DNA of 64,000 nucleotides, taken from Parastagonospora avenae f. sp. tritici 18332-5 (lineage: Eukaryota > Ascomycota > Dothideomycetes > Pleosporales > Phaeosphaeriaceae). The notes under the pieces are model-generated. The model was not told the origin of the DNA. It worked only from the letters and a program-made list of their open reading frames with translations, and made no database searches. Every line of letters starts with the position of its first letter. Positions within the stretch are counted from its first letter, which is position 1. Position numbers and translations under genes: made by a program. This document shows, one piece after another, positions 13,444 to 23,347 of this stretch. The DNA lies in assembly GCA_022559985.1 (NCBI GenBank), contig JAFJTR010000056.1, forward strand, positions 124,001 to 188,000, read 5' to 3'.

Positions 13444-13450
13444 TATATAA
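13444..13450 (+). promoter_or_regulatory. TATA element upstream of the tRNA gene
   Basis: TATATAA lies 40 bp before the first base of the tRNA. Upstream TATA boxes at about this distance recruit TFIIIB at tRNA genes in several fungi (known for fission yeast), so this supports an active Pol III gene. It could also be chance in A/T-rich spacer. Confidence 0.5.
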
Positions 13451-13489
13451 CATCTAAGTTGCAAAACTAGAATATGCTTCCAATCAAAT

Positions 13490-13622
13490 GGCAAGATGGC
13501 CGAGCGGTTAAGGCGCTAGCTTCAGGTGCTAGTAGAGTAATCTGCGTGGGTGTAAGTTTTCTCCAAGTTCTCTACTTCGAGTCATCCATCTAACATAGAT
13601 CCAGTCGAGTCCCACTCTTGTC
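13490..13622 (+). tRNA. tRNA-Leu(CAG), interrupted in the T-loop
   Basis: Reading 13490..13551 joined to 13605..13622 gives an 80-nt class II tRNA with every helix intact: acceptor GGCAAGA/TCTTGTC (one G-U), D-stem GCC/GGC, anticodon stem CTAGC/GCTAG around loop TTCAGGT (anticodon CAG, reading Leu CUG), variable arm AGA-GTAA-TCT, and T-arm GTGGG-TTCGAGT-CCCAC. The A box TGGCCGAGCGG is at 13497-13507. There is no canonical 37/38 anticodon intron. In the genome the T-loop is cut after its first T by 53 nt, so the T-arm and B box exist only after that segment is removed. A TATA element upstream and a T5 run downstream are in place. It could be a working gene with an unusual intron or a recently inactivated copy. 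Confidence 0.85.
13552..13604 (+). other. 53-nt GT-AG intron-like insertion in the tRNA T-loop
   Basis: The segment begins GTAAGT, has CTAAC at 13590-13594 and ends CCAG, the same donor, branch and acceptor signals used by the protein genes in this window, and its length falls in the local intron range (mostly 45-60 nt). Exact removal joins GTGGGT to TCGAGTCCCAC, restoring a canonical T-loop. It carries its own TTCGAGTC at 13576-13583, a copy of the B-box core, and a TTTT run at 13557-13560. Its position (between T-loop bases 54 and 55) and end sequences are unlike nuclear tRNA introns, which sit after base 37 and are cut by the tRNA endonuclease. Confidence 0.75.
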
Positions 13623-13632
13623 AATATTCTTC

Positions 13633-13637
13633 TTTTT
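13633..13637 (+). terminator. Pol III T-run terminator of the tRNA gene
   Basis: TTTTT on the coding strand, 11 nt past the tRNA 3' end, as expected for RNA polymerase III termination. Confidence 0.65.
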
Positions 13638-14203
13638 GCCCATGCACTCGATTGGCAGAATTTTATTTTTGGTCCAACAGCGAGCATTTGCTGGCCGACA
13701 ACTTTAGTGCTTGAACCCTGCTTCATCCGAAGTTGTGTGAGGCGGGATTCTGCCACGCGGGAGCGGGGCACGATGATGTCGCTGGTGAGAGCGGGTCTGT
13801 GCTTCAGCTCAAGGAAAGCGCGTCGCGTTGAACGTTGTGATGAACATCCTCCCACACTCTTTTCGAGACTTCGCGATAGAGATCCCTATTGCTTAGACAC
13901 TATTAACGACGATAGCTATGATTTCCTGTGAAGCGTTTGTTTCAACATGCATTAATAAGCATGCCCAGCCCTTGGACGCCTCAATGATGCTTCGCGGCTG
14001 ATCCCCTACTTCCCGCCCATATGAACGATGCGCTGGGCGTTCCACTAGGAACTTACAGTTTGTGGTTTTATGTGACCACGCCGTTGCTTGCTCCTGGGTA
14101 TGCAAATGCTATAACGGTCCTGAGCATTGGACTTTGACAGATGCTCTCCTAATCATCTGGTCAGTGAGCTTCTATCTGGTTTTCGAGCATGTTGACGAGC
14201 ACA
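13638..14203. other. Intergenic, no supported gene
   Basis: 566 bp between the tRNA terminator and the GH76 start codon. It should hold the GH76 promoter; no other feature is supported. Confidence 0.6.
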
Positions 14204-15942
14204 ATGTCGCTCAGGCGGCTTTGTATTACTTTCGCATTGCTACTATATGTTACTGGTATCACTGAGTCTATATCTCCGATAGGCTTTGCAGAGGATAGGG
14301 TTAAAGGTAACTCAATCCCTGCCTCGAAAGACACCGTTCTGACTTGCTAGAAAACACCCGATCTGCCTATGAGGTAGAACATCAGAACGTTCTCCACAAT
14401 GTGAAACCGCTCGAAGCCTCTCCGGCACTGGCAAATCCTGAAGCTACGAATCTGCCCGACCATGGGACCTTTACCGCTCGCAGCGCCCTCCTTCAGCTTC
14501 GAGACACTCTGTCGAATATGCAGTATCAATATTTCTCCCTCTGGCTCGGAAAGTGGACAACGGCAATAGATTGGACAGCTGCCGTTACGAATACGTACAT
14601 CTCCGCGACCCTGTCCTCATTGACGCGCTCACGGGTTGAAACGTCTGAACACAGTCAAGACGGGTCACAATTAGACAACGATATCAACAAATACTTCGCT
14701 CAAACCACGGCATTCTACTACGGGGAGGAGGCATTCGCCATAAGGATGCAAGCCTACGATGACATCCTCTGGGTCGTCTTGGAATGGCTCGAGAGCATCA
14801 AATTCATCAACCAGCACTCCTCGTCCCAAAACCAGCCATGGCACGCCCAGCAATTCATCCCAGCATTCTCCCACCGCGCCCGCATCTTCTACCACCTCTC
14901 CGAAGCCGGCTGGGACTCGCGCTTATGCGGCGGCGGCATGACCTGGAACCCACGCCTCCTGCCCTACAAAAACGCCATCACAAACCAACTCTTCATCGCG
15001 GCGAGTGTGGGCATGTATTTACATTTTCCCGGGGACAAGAATTGCAGCCCCTTTCTTTCCACTACCGATGACTTCGTCCCTCTTTCCTGCAGCCCACGCC
15101 CCCACGAACCAGCCTTTCTGCAAAATGCCATCGACGGGTATACTTGGCTGAACAACTCCGGCATGCGAAACGCCCAGGGTTTGTATGCGGATGGCTTTCA
15201 TATAAGCGGCTACCGCGCGAATCGCAGCAAGACGACGTGCGACGAGCGTAATGAGATGGTGTACACATATAACCAAGGCGTCATTCTCTCTACCCTGCAT
15301 GAACTATTCGCAGCCACGGGGAACGCCGCGTACTTATCCGACGCGTATGCCCTCATCACCAACGTCATGCGCGGGACGGGCTGGCATAGTGGAGATGGCA
15401 AATGGGCTGGGCTCGGACGCAACGGCGTGCTGGAAGATTTTTGTGATAGCAGCGGAACGTGTAATCAGGATGGGCAGACGTTCAAGGGCGTGTTTTGGCA
15501 CCATTTGGTGGCGTTTTGTCGGCCGCTTGGGTTGCAGGGAGGCGAGGTGGCGATGCAGCATAGGCAGAAGTGCAGGGCGTGGACGGAGTGGGTTGTGTGG
15601 AATGCGAAAGCCGCGCTGCGCACGAGAGATCAGAGGGGGAGGTTTGGGGGATGGTGGGGTGCGGGACAATGGTCGAGTCTTGCAGGTGGTGATGGAGAGG
15701 AAGAAGGGACTGCAAGACTTCCAGATGGTGCGATTGATTATCGGAACTTTCCTGCCCTGCTCGCAGACTGGAAGATGGATGAGGAGGCACAAGAAGAAGA
15801 CGCACTCCATTACTACGCAAAGCCAGCAACGTTGAAAGACCCAAACTCTCGCGGCCGTGGACGAACAGTCGAAACACAAGGCAGCGGCTTGTCCGTCGTG
15901 CGAGCCATGTACGAATTCCTGAAGCTCAGCGAGTCAGAGTAG
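14204..15942 (+). CDS. Secreted GH76 family alpha-1,6-mannanase
   Basis: join(14204..14306,14351..15942), 564 aa. Exon 1 supplies a signal peptide (MSLRRLCITFALLLYVTG); the 44-nt intron has a CTGAC branch and splits a Glu codon. The mature part has GH76 hallmarks: the Asp-Asp catalytic pair in YDDILW (D171, D172), the GGGMTWNPR block, YTYNQGVILS, and GVFWHHL near the C-terminus. GH76 enzymes hydrolyse alpha-1,6-mannose linkages; fungal members either trim cell-wall mannan or, as GPI-anchored DFG5/DCW1 proteins, cross-link wall mannoproteins. Here the C-terminus is hydrophilic with no GPI signal, so a freely secreted enzyme is more likely. The C-terminal third carries an acidic, Gly-rich loop (about residues 470-520). 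Confidence 0.9.
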
Positions 15943-16013
15943 TCATTTAGAATACGTATCTTCTTATTCGTTCAATTGATTATTTTCCAGCCATCCGCTG
16001 CTTTCCTCAAGTC

Positions 16014-19000
16014 TCACATGATGCCCAACTCGCCAAAGCCCTTGACAACATCCTTGTCCACATTCGCCAACCAATCTTCCTGGAACCTCTGCTCGCCTCC
16101 TGCCGCTTGCACCGCTTGCTGCAAGTGCTCGCGCACGAAAGCGACGAGGTTGATTTGGTGCACGGGATCACTGTAGATGAGTTCGCGCTTGCGTAGTTCC
16201 TCGGGGGCTTCGGGTTCAGTTGGATGGTAAGGTTCTGGCGGCCAGAAGAGGGAGCTAGGCGGTAGAAGTCAGTACATCGTGCTTTTGAGGAAATGCAGGC
16301 AAAATGGAAAACGTACTCAACACTCCTATCATCCATGCCATCCAACAACTCGCCGAGGACGTCCGTCCAAGCCGTCATCAGACTCTGCAATTTCGGCAAC
16401 ATGATTCCTGCATCTTCTCCTAGGAGTCGTGTGAGAACGAGCGTCATGAGTTTCTTTCCCGGACCGTCTCCAATGTTCTCAATGTGGCTGAACCATTCTT
16501 CAAGCACCCAGTCCATTACACCCTCACCACCCACGGACCTCACTGCGGAAAGCAGGGTAGATGGGCTAGCGAGTCCCACCCGCGCTAGGACGGTGAAGTA
16601 GTCCGTCTCGACGACACCATCGACGGCGCCAGCTGGAAGTTCTCGGTATGGGCCGTGGGATTGGTGGTGCTGCCATGCGCCATGTAGGCCCTCTAGGACC
16701 TTTGCGAGAAAGCCGGTGGATGTGAGATCTTGAGTGAGAATCTTGACGGCATTCCCGCCGCCGACACCTTCTGCGCCGCGGATGATGCATTGTACCAGAT
16801 GCGTCATTATGCCGTTTGCTTCTGGTTTCAAGGTGCCTTGCAGTTCCGCAAGAGCTTGTAGGATCGCAGGACGGAAGTTGTCGGCGAGAACGGCGGCGGG
16901 CGCTAGGAGGAGGTATGCTTCTGTAATCTCAATGGCTTTACGAAGAGTATCATTATCCATCGTAAATAACGGCAGTAGGTAATGCAAGAGGTTGAGGAGT
17001 TCTGAGGGCGTAGGCTCAGGAGCCGAGGGCGTCTGTGCAATGATCGATGACCAGAGATCGAGTGCGTCTTCGAGCAGGTATACTTGGGTATCTGATCCGG
17101 GTTCTATGGCGGATTGAATGATAGGTAAAAAGGAGATGTGGAAGACTCGTGAGTCGGCTTTCATGGCATTTGTGAGACGGGATAGCATAGTCAGGATCGC
17201 CTGCTTCATCAGATGCTCATCTCCAGATTGTTCCCATAGGGGCGGGAGGAGGGAGACTATGCTGTTGGCATAGGGTGTGATCTAAATTTGTTAGTACATC
17301 TTGCGCGACTGGGGTTAAATACTTACATTGTGCTCCAGTCTTTCCACGACAATGCTGATCGTGTTCAGCAAAGCCATCTTGGTTTCGGCCAACTCAACTT
17401 CTTGTACTAGCGCCATGAGCCTGTCTAATGTGACTGGCGCGTACGGCAAGAAGTTCTCCGCACTAAACTCCCACTCATTTGCTATTTCCATGAACTTGCG
17501 GCCAGCCGTGACTCGAACAACCTGATCATTCAATGGGTCGCTCTTGTCCATGAGATGTTGGAAGATCTGGTATACGATCGGCTTCTTCTCTTTCGCGATT
17601 TTGATTGATATCCATTGCGAGATGATGATAGCAATGCGGCGTCGAATGATGTTGTAGCCCGGTTTCTGCTTGCCTGCTTCCGGGACAAGCGTGTTCTCAA
17701 TAAAGGAGTCGAAGTCAAGCTGATCGTGAAGGACATCGGCGGCAAGGCCAATAGCTGTGTATACCGAATCCTTGAAGAGGACTTCCTCATTGTCCGGAGC
17801 TGCTGAATGTTAGCGAAAGTCCCTCCTCGTCGGTAGTAAGTACTCACTCGCAACAGTGTAGAAGACTTGTAGCAGAGGCTGAATGATCAATTCTTTGAAA
17901 TTCTTCGCGAGGTCTAAGAATAGCTTCTCAGCGCATGGACGGATGGCGAACTCCCAGTCTTCGCCGCCTTCTTCCATCTTCTCCCACTCATCGGGCTCTT
18001 CCTCCCACATGCGAAGATCGCTAGGTCGGAAGACGAAGAAGCGAGTGACAAGTACTGAGATCATTTCACGTACCAAATCGTCAGTTAGGAGCCGTGACTT
18101 GATCTCGTTAGTTGCTTGCGCTCTCTCGTCCTTTTCCTGCTGCTGCTTATATCGAAAGCTCTGGGCAGGGTAGAAGACCATCTTCACACATGCACGTATG
18201 ATGAGGAGCCCTTTCAAGCCTAAACGTTCGAGAATGGGCGTCTCGTCGTCGGCATCTCCATCAGTGCCAATCTTAGCACCGTCTAATGACTTGGAGCCCC
18301 AAGTCTCGCCTAGTTTGGAGACGAGGCTCCAGTAGTCGCGCACAAGATCTAGCGAATTTGGTAGAAGGACGAATGCTGCCGGGTGAGTTACGGCCATGTT
18401 CATATGGAGCTTTGACAACTGCATCAGGTGCTTTTCGATTAGCTTCTGAACGCTGGGAGCAAGAGGCGACTCGTCTGACGCGGCGTATCCAAAGAACTCT
18501 CCGAAGTGCGTCCGGCTCATGGTCCAGAATTCCTGGACATCTTTCTCGCGACCTGGAAAATCGTATCCTGCAATAAGCAGCCGTCGGATGACCTTGATAG
18601 CGAGGAGACTGGTCTCGATGCTCTGAATAGCATCACCCTCATCGTCCCCGCCATCGCGGAAGAAGGACTGCCAGCTTTGTACCTTGCTCACGTATATAGT
18701 GCCTAGAACATTGAGGATCTCTGGCGCGACGGCTTGTAGGTTCTGGCGTGTTCGCATTAGGCGGCCTGTAGACAGCTCCTTGACGATATACAGCACAATG
18801 AGTAAGGCGCGAGGAAGCTGGAATCGGTAGGCATTTGCATCGGTCGAAGCACGGAGAATTTGAAGTAGCTGCTCGAAGAGATCTGGCCTGGTACATGTCA
18901 GGTAATTCGAGTGGTGGTATAGACGTACTGACCAGTCATTGGGGAACTCAAAGCGCACGATCTTCGCAACGACCAGAGCATTCTGTAGGGCCAGGCGCTG

Positions 19001-19440
19001 GTCGGCTTCGTTGACTGCACTCTCAAGTAGCCGCGATCGAATGTCAAGTTTGTCTTCTTTGCTCACGGCACTGCCATGTGGTCAGCCATGCGCCTCTGAC
19101 GAAGTGAGGGACCTACTTGACCGCAGTCTTCCGCCAGTATTTGTCGATGCCGTTCTTGAGTTGAATGATGGCGAGGTAGCGGACTTCGATCGGGAGAGAC
19201 TTGTCTAGGAAGACAGACTGGAAGCAGGTCAGTAGAGTGAAGGTAGCCCAGGAAGTCGTCACATACCTGCAGCAGTGGGTAGAAGCCACTCGACTTCTCC
19301 CATACTTGCAATTGCTTCGTGCCAGTCTGGATCTGGTTTGGGTCTGTCGAAGAGGCTGAGCGCAGGACATGGTAGAGAATGCCCTCGGTCAAGGGATTGG
19401 CCTCGCCAGGCACCTCTATGGCGCTGAACTCGGTGTTCAT
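16014..19440 (-). CDS. KAP120: Importin beta-family karyopherin, Kap120/importin-11 type
   Basis: Seven exons: complement(join(16014..16254,16317..17281,17327..17799,17848..18887,18933..19070,19117..19217,19267..19440)), 1043 aa, close to yeast Kap120. The importin-beta N-terminal block is seen across exons 1-3 (EVRYLAIIQLKNGIDKYWRK, then NDWPDLFEQLLQ), followed by HEAT-repeat helices and the conserved VYQIFQHLMDKSDPLNDQVVRVTAG and EVELAETKMALLNTIS segments. It should carry ribosome-assembly and other cargo through nuclear pores in a Ran-GTP-dependent way. The intron at 18888..18932 is 45 nt, in frame and free of stops; it is called because its removal restores the conserved Trp-Pro-Asp and because it has GTCAGT, CTGAC and CAG. 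The last junction turns GA|C into Asp before SLFWPPEP. Confidence 0.92.
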
Positions 19441-19959
19441 GTTTGGCGTGGTGTTGATGGTCCCGCGGTGGTGGGGTACTTGAGTTTGGAAAGTCTTCTA
19501 CAAAGAAAGCCTAGGCGCGGACTGTTCCAGAGTCGCAGATCTGATGTAGACTCTAGATAGAGGTCAGTCACCCTGCTCACCCAGGCCGCGTCTATGGTGA
19601 GGAGAGGGTCAGTCTGAAGCGCGTTACAAAAAGTTCCCACGTGCGTCGCACCGCGGACCCTGGCGATCGCTGCTGCCGCCATTTGGTCGCATTAGCCTAC
19701 ACTTTCAACCTGAACTACATTTAAACATATTGACTAGAATTCATACGTGACTCTACTATCGCCCTATTCCTGAGGTACACTAACGATAGTCCGACCAAGA
19801 TGCGCGCACCTCCAGGTTGTCCGCATCCTCGCCTAAACTGCTTGTGCATCGGTACCTCGGCCCAGCCAGTCCAGATGTCATGCCATCACGCTATCGCGTC
19901 TCCCCAGCAGAACTCCCTTCACCACCACCCACGCCATCGCACCCTCCCAATGCCCCCAA
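19441..19959. promoter_or_regulatory. Divergent promoter region KAP120 / PEX2
   Basis: 519 bp between the start codons of KAP120 (minus) and PEX2 (plus). Open frames reach into it from PEX2 (19817..20089, other frame), so a short upstream PEX2 exon cannot be excluded. No clear TATA box. Confidence 0.45.
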
Positions 19960-21519
19960 ATGCCCGCCGCCGACTTCGCCGCAGCGCAACAACGCATCGC
20001 CGCCCGTCGCGCCCAACGTGCCGCCTCGCAACGCGCCCATCATGAAACCAACACAAACTCACGCGCCATCCGCCTCCCCTTTGGCCTGAGCAGCGCCTGG
20101 GATGCGATCAAAGGCCGCAGCGGCACATCTCCGTTCTTCCGTGTCGGACAGGTTGATGCCGAATTACTGGATGAAGAACTCTTGGAGCTGCTGAAGGGAC
20201 AAGTCGGCGAGGGCTTGAAGTACTTCGGCAGTCATATAACCGACAACTGGAGTCCCGAGATCCTCCTGGCTTTGCGGTGCATACTCTTCAAACTCTCGAT
20301 ATGGGACCAGAATGCGAGCTACGGCGCGCATCTACAGGGCTTGCGATACACAGATGCGCGCAGCTCAGCGCCGAACCGGCCGCCGCCAAAGCCCTGGCAG
20401 AAGGCTGCATACGGGCTCGTCACTGTCGGGGGACGGTATGCGTGGACAAAGTGGGAAGAGTACCTCCTCGCTAGCCAGGAAGATTACACAAGACCCGAAA
20501 GCCCACAGCTCAAGCTCATGTCGGCGTTGACTGAGCGCTTCAACTCCGCACACGACGCCGCCTCTCTTGCCTCCTTCCTCGTCTTCTTGGTCAACGGACG
20601 GTATAGAACGATTACAGATCGTCTGCTACGGCTACGTCTGACGCCAACATCACACTCTACATCCCGCGAAGTCTCCTTCGAATACCTGAACCGCCAACTC
20701 GTCTGGCACGCCTTTACCGAGTTCCTCCTCTTCCTCCTCCCCCTTGTCGGCATATCGCGCTGGCGCCGCATCCTCGGCCGCTCCTGGCGCAAGCTCCGTC
20801 TCTCCTTCCTCGCACTTATTGGCCGCTCAAAACCCGCCTCGCCCGACGACGAAGAAACCGACGCGAAACAAGGCGAACTGGGTTTCCTCCCCGAACGCAC
20901 GTGCGCAATCTGCTACCGCGACCAGAACCCCACCACTCAGTCCGAAGCCGACATCATCGCGAGCTCAGCTGGAGGCGGCGGCGTCGTCGGCTCCGCTGCG
21001 ACAGACATCACGAACCCGTACGAAGCCGCGGGCTGTGGGTGTATCTACTGCTTCGCATGCATCGCGCAGCGTATCGCCAACGAAGAAGGCGAGGGCTGGG
21101 CCTGTCTCCGCTGCGGCGAGACCGTCAAGGAATGCCGCCCCTGGACCGGCGACATCATTGAAGAGAAGCGGCCTGAGCGCCCGGAAACAAGGGACTCGGC
21201 TGCACATGCCAAAGTCGTTGGATTTGCGAGCACAGAGTATGGTAGTGCGGAAGAAGAAAAGGCCGCGCTGAGACAGGTCGATCCCATGCCTGATTCCTCT
21301 CCTGCTTTACTCCCGGAGCAAGACAACACTGGGTTAGAGAAGTCGCGCGGTCTCGACCTCGGCGAGAGTCTGGCGTTCACGGAGAGTTCTGAGTGGGCGC
21401 GCGCCAGCGAAGATCGCAGCGACAGCAGCGAGCCCGAAGACACGCAGAGCGAGGAGTACGACGAAGACGAGGAAGAAGAAGGCGAGGAGTTGGCGGGACT
21501 TGGTTACGATCAATATTAG
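19960..21519 (+). CDS. PEX2: Peroxisome biogenesis RING protein Pex2
   Basis: Single exon, 519 aa. Pex2 is one of three RING E3 ligases (with Pex10 and Pex12) in the peroxisomal membrane that ubiquitinate the import receptor Pex5. The conserved Pex2/Pex12 N-terminal domain is evident from about residue 45 (RVGQVDAELLDEELLELL, then LRCILFKLSIWDQNASYG and KWEEYLL), with hydrophobic membrane segments around residues 195-265. The RING lies at about residues 315-390: CAICYRD, then GCGCIYCFAC and CLRCGE. The usual Cys-Gly-His of the RING is Cys-Gly-Cys here. A Glu/Asp/Ser-rich tail of about 100 residues follows. The ATG at 19960 is the first in frame; an alternative upstream exon is possible. Confidence 0.92.
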   Translation: MPAADFAAAQQRIAARRAQRAASQRAHHETNTNSRAIRLPFGLSSAWDAIKGRSGTSPFFRVGQVDAELLDEELLELLKGQVGEGLKYFGSHITDNWSPEILLALRCILFKLSIWDQNASYGAHLQGLRYTDARSSAPNRPPPKPWQKAAYGLVTVGGRYAWTKWEEYLLASQEDYTRPESPQLKLMSALTERFNSAHDAASLASFLVFLVNGRYRTITDRLLRLRLTPTSHSTSREVSFEYLNRQLVWHAFTEFLLFLLPLVGISRWRRILGRSWRKLRLSFLALIGRSKPASPDDEETDAKQGELGFLPERTCAICYRDQNPTTQSEADIIASSAGGGGVVGSAATDITNPYEAAGCGCIYCFACIAQRIANEEGEGWACLRCGETVKECRPWTGDIIEEKRPERPETRDSAAHAKVVGFASTEYGSAEEEKAALRQVDPMPDSSPALLPEQDNTGLEKSRGLDLGESLAFTESSEWARASEDRSDSSEPEDTQSEEYDEDEEEEGEELAGLGYDQY

Positions 21520-21854
21520 AAGAAAATGGGGCGTGTATGGGAGCAGCAGGTTCTTTGTAGTATATTTTCAAGACTCTTTACAGCTATTTCTCGCGGAGTT
21601 TACTCATTGCGCATTCGGCGGTTCGCGCGCGCTGGAATTGGATACCCTTTGTTTGTTGAGAGCTTTTCTCGCCATGTGGCTGCTGTGACGGCGCTGAAGT
21701 GCTTTGCCCTGAAGACTGACCGTGTGCATCCTTGACGCATTCTTAACCGCGTTCGCTGCGTCTGCCGAAGCAGCCTTTTGCATGGGGAGAATCGGACTGT
21801 CTCTAAATCGCATGTTCAGCCTTTGCATATCTGTGTCCATCACCCATCGCCCAA
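21520..21854. other. Convergent 3' spacer PEX2 / BuGZ-like gene
   Basis: 335 bp between two converging stop codons; expected to hold both 3' UTRs. Nothing else supported. Confidence 0.55.
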
Positions 21855-22803
21855 CTACACCCTAACAAACTCCGCGAACTTCGGCAGAAGCGCCATCTTC
21901 TCCTCCGGACTCAAAAGGTCGTCGTTGTATATAAGCCGCATGTTCTTGTCTTTTTTGCTCTTCTTGTCCTCCTTCTTGTCTGCCGGCACCTCCTTCTGCA
22001 CGCCCGCGATCAGATCGTCAATGGAGCTTTGTATCGCGTCGACAGCTGGTCGAGGCGGAATCGCGCCGCCGTTGGGTATGTAGGGTTGTTGCGGGGGGTA
22101 AGCTGGGGCGCCGTAGGGAGGCTGGATTTGCGGCGGTGTCTGGCCATCTGTATTAGCATCGTAGCCCCAATCACGTGTGTCGTGCACTCGACGTACCGGC
22201 TGGTTGACAATCTCCTTCACTGTCGGCGCGGGCAGTACGCCATTCTTCCTGTCCTCCCTGTACTTTGCCGCGCGCGCCTCAATCTCCTCGAGCGTCTCCG
22301 TGACCTTTGGCCGCTTGTTCGGCACCACATCGCCGTTTGCATAGGCGCCACGAACCGGGTTTCCAGTGACGCGAGCGCGCTCAGCTTCTGCGGCGAAATG
22401 CGCCTGGGTGACCTCCTGGTTGTGCTGGTCGATGATCTCGGCGGGCACACCTTCCATGCCGAAGATTTCAATCTCGAGGCCTTGACGGCCGGGGTTGGCG
22501 TTCTCGACGTGTGTGAGGTTTTCCTTGTGGACCTGGTTCATGTGCACGGAGAGACCTGGATGCGTATTAGTGACATGTCGAACACAACTGAGGCTGTCTG
22601 GAGCGCTAATGGGCGTCGTCGTCGCGGGCATATGTACCTCCTGCGGTATTTAACCGCCTTCCACAGCGGTCGCATTTGAAGTGTTTGGCTTTCTGGTGAG
22701 AGATGAGAATCTTCAAGTCATCGAAGTCACGCTCGCAGTAATAACACCACGGGCGCTCGAGCTTGGCGTCCAGATCGGGGTATCTCTTGCGCTTTTTCGT
22801 CAT
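21855..22803 (-). CDS. BuGZ/ZNF207-like C2H2 zinc finger protein
   Basis: complement(join(21855..22555,22638..22803)), 288 aa; an ATG at 22818 would add five residues. The N-terminus KRKRYPDLDAKLERPWCYYC, then DFDDLKILISHQKAKHFKC and HMNQVHKE form the paired zinc fingers of the BuGZ/ZNF207 family, followed by its signature GLEIEIFGMEGVPAE. In animals this protein chaperones Bub3 and concentrates tubulin at spindles; in fungi the role is less clear, and it is most likely nuclear. The middle is Pro/Gln-rich, the C-terminus a Lys-rich stretch then a short acidic helix. The intron 22556..22637 splits a Gly codon between the two fingers. A further 57-nt segment at about 22142..22198 has GTACGT, GCTAAT and CAG ends and is in frame, so it may be an unrecognised intron; removal would leave 269 aa. 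Confidence 0.88.
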
Positions 22804-23347
22804 CTTTGCGGTAGGCAAGTGGTGAGCGTGAGGTTGCGCTCAGCGGTCGTTGGCTGAAGCTCCAGCTACGTCGGGGGTTTCCAAGATTAGCGCTAACGTT
22901 ACTAGGCTTGGCACATGATAGAAAACTCCGCAGTGAGGGCCTCCTCGACACCTGAACATCACCATCACGACATGGGAAAGTGCCAGCTTTTACATGAGCA
23001 GGCCTTTACCCATCGTCATGAGACTGTCGTGTTCTTTTCACGTAGACACTGCAACCCGCACGCCAGCCACTTGAGTCTTAGACACACATCACAGGTCCTT
23101 TCGGGGAACATCCCGTAGCTTCGCGTCTTGCGTCGCTGCGGTGTATGCGGCTGTACAATCGTTCGTGCTATACCCTAGGTATACCGTTGCCAGAGCAAAT
23201 AAAAAGGTCCTTCATAGTTCACACTTCCTCGCTCTTCGGAGACTTTCTTCCACGAAGAGTGTGACTCCTAGGCTACCTACATACTTTGACCATGTGTCGT
23301 CTTGCTTGATGCATACGCTCGAGTCTGACTTGATTCGCACGCTCTCG
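22804..23347. other. Intergenic, no supported gene
   Basis: 544 bp between the BuGZ-like start and the 3' end of the UCH gene; both lie on the minus strand. It holds the BuGZ promoter and UCH 3' UTR. No coding frame is supported. Confidence 0.55.

Noticed and set aside
13520..13530. Canonical anticodon-loop intron in the tRNA-Leu
   Set aside because: The anticodon stem and loop are contiguous and perfectly paired; the only interruption is in the T-loop.
13552..13604. Archaeal-type bulge-helix-bulge tRNA intron
   Set aside because: I saw no convincing pairing between exon-intron junctions, while GT, CTAAC and AG signals are all present.
11188..15942. Secondary-metabolite cluster around the P450
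   Set aside because: No polyketide, peptide or terpene synthase is in reach; the neighbours are PRP8, a tRNA and a mannanase.
14344..15942. GH76 start at the TTG of 14344
   Set aside because: A short upstream exon with an ATG and signal peptide joins in frame through a CTGAC-type intron.
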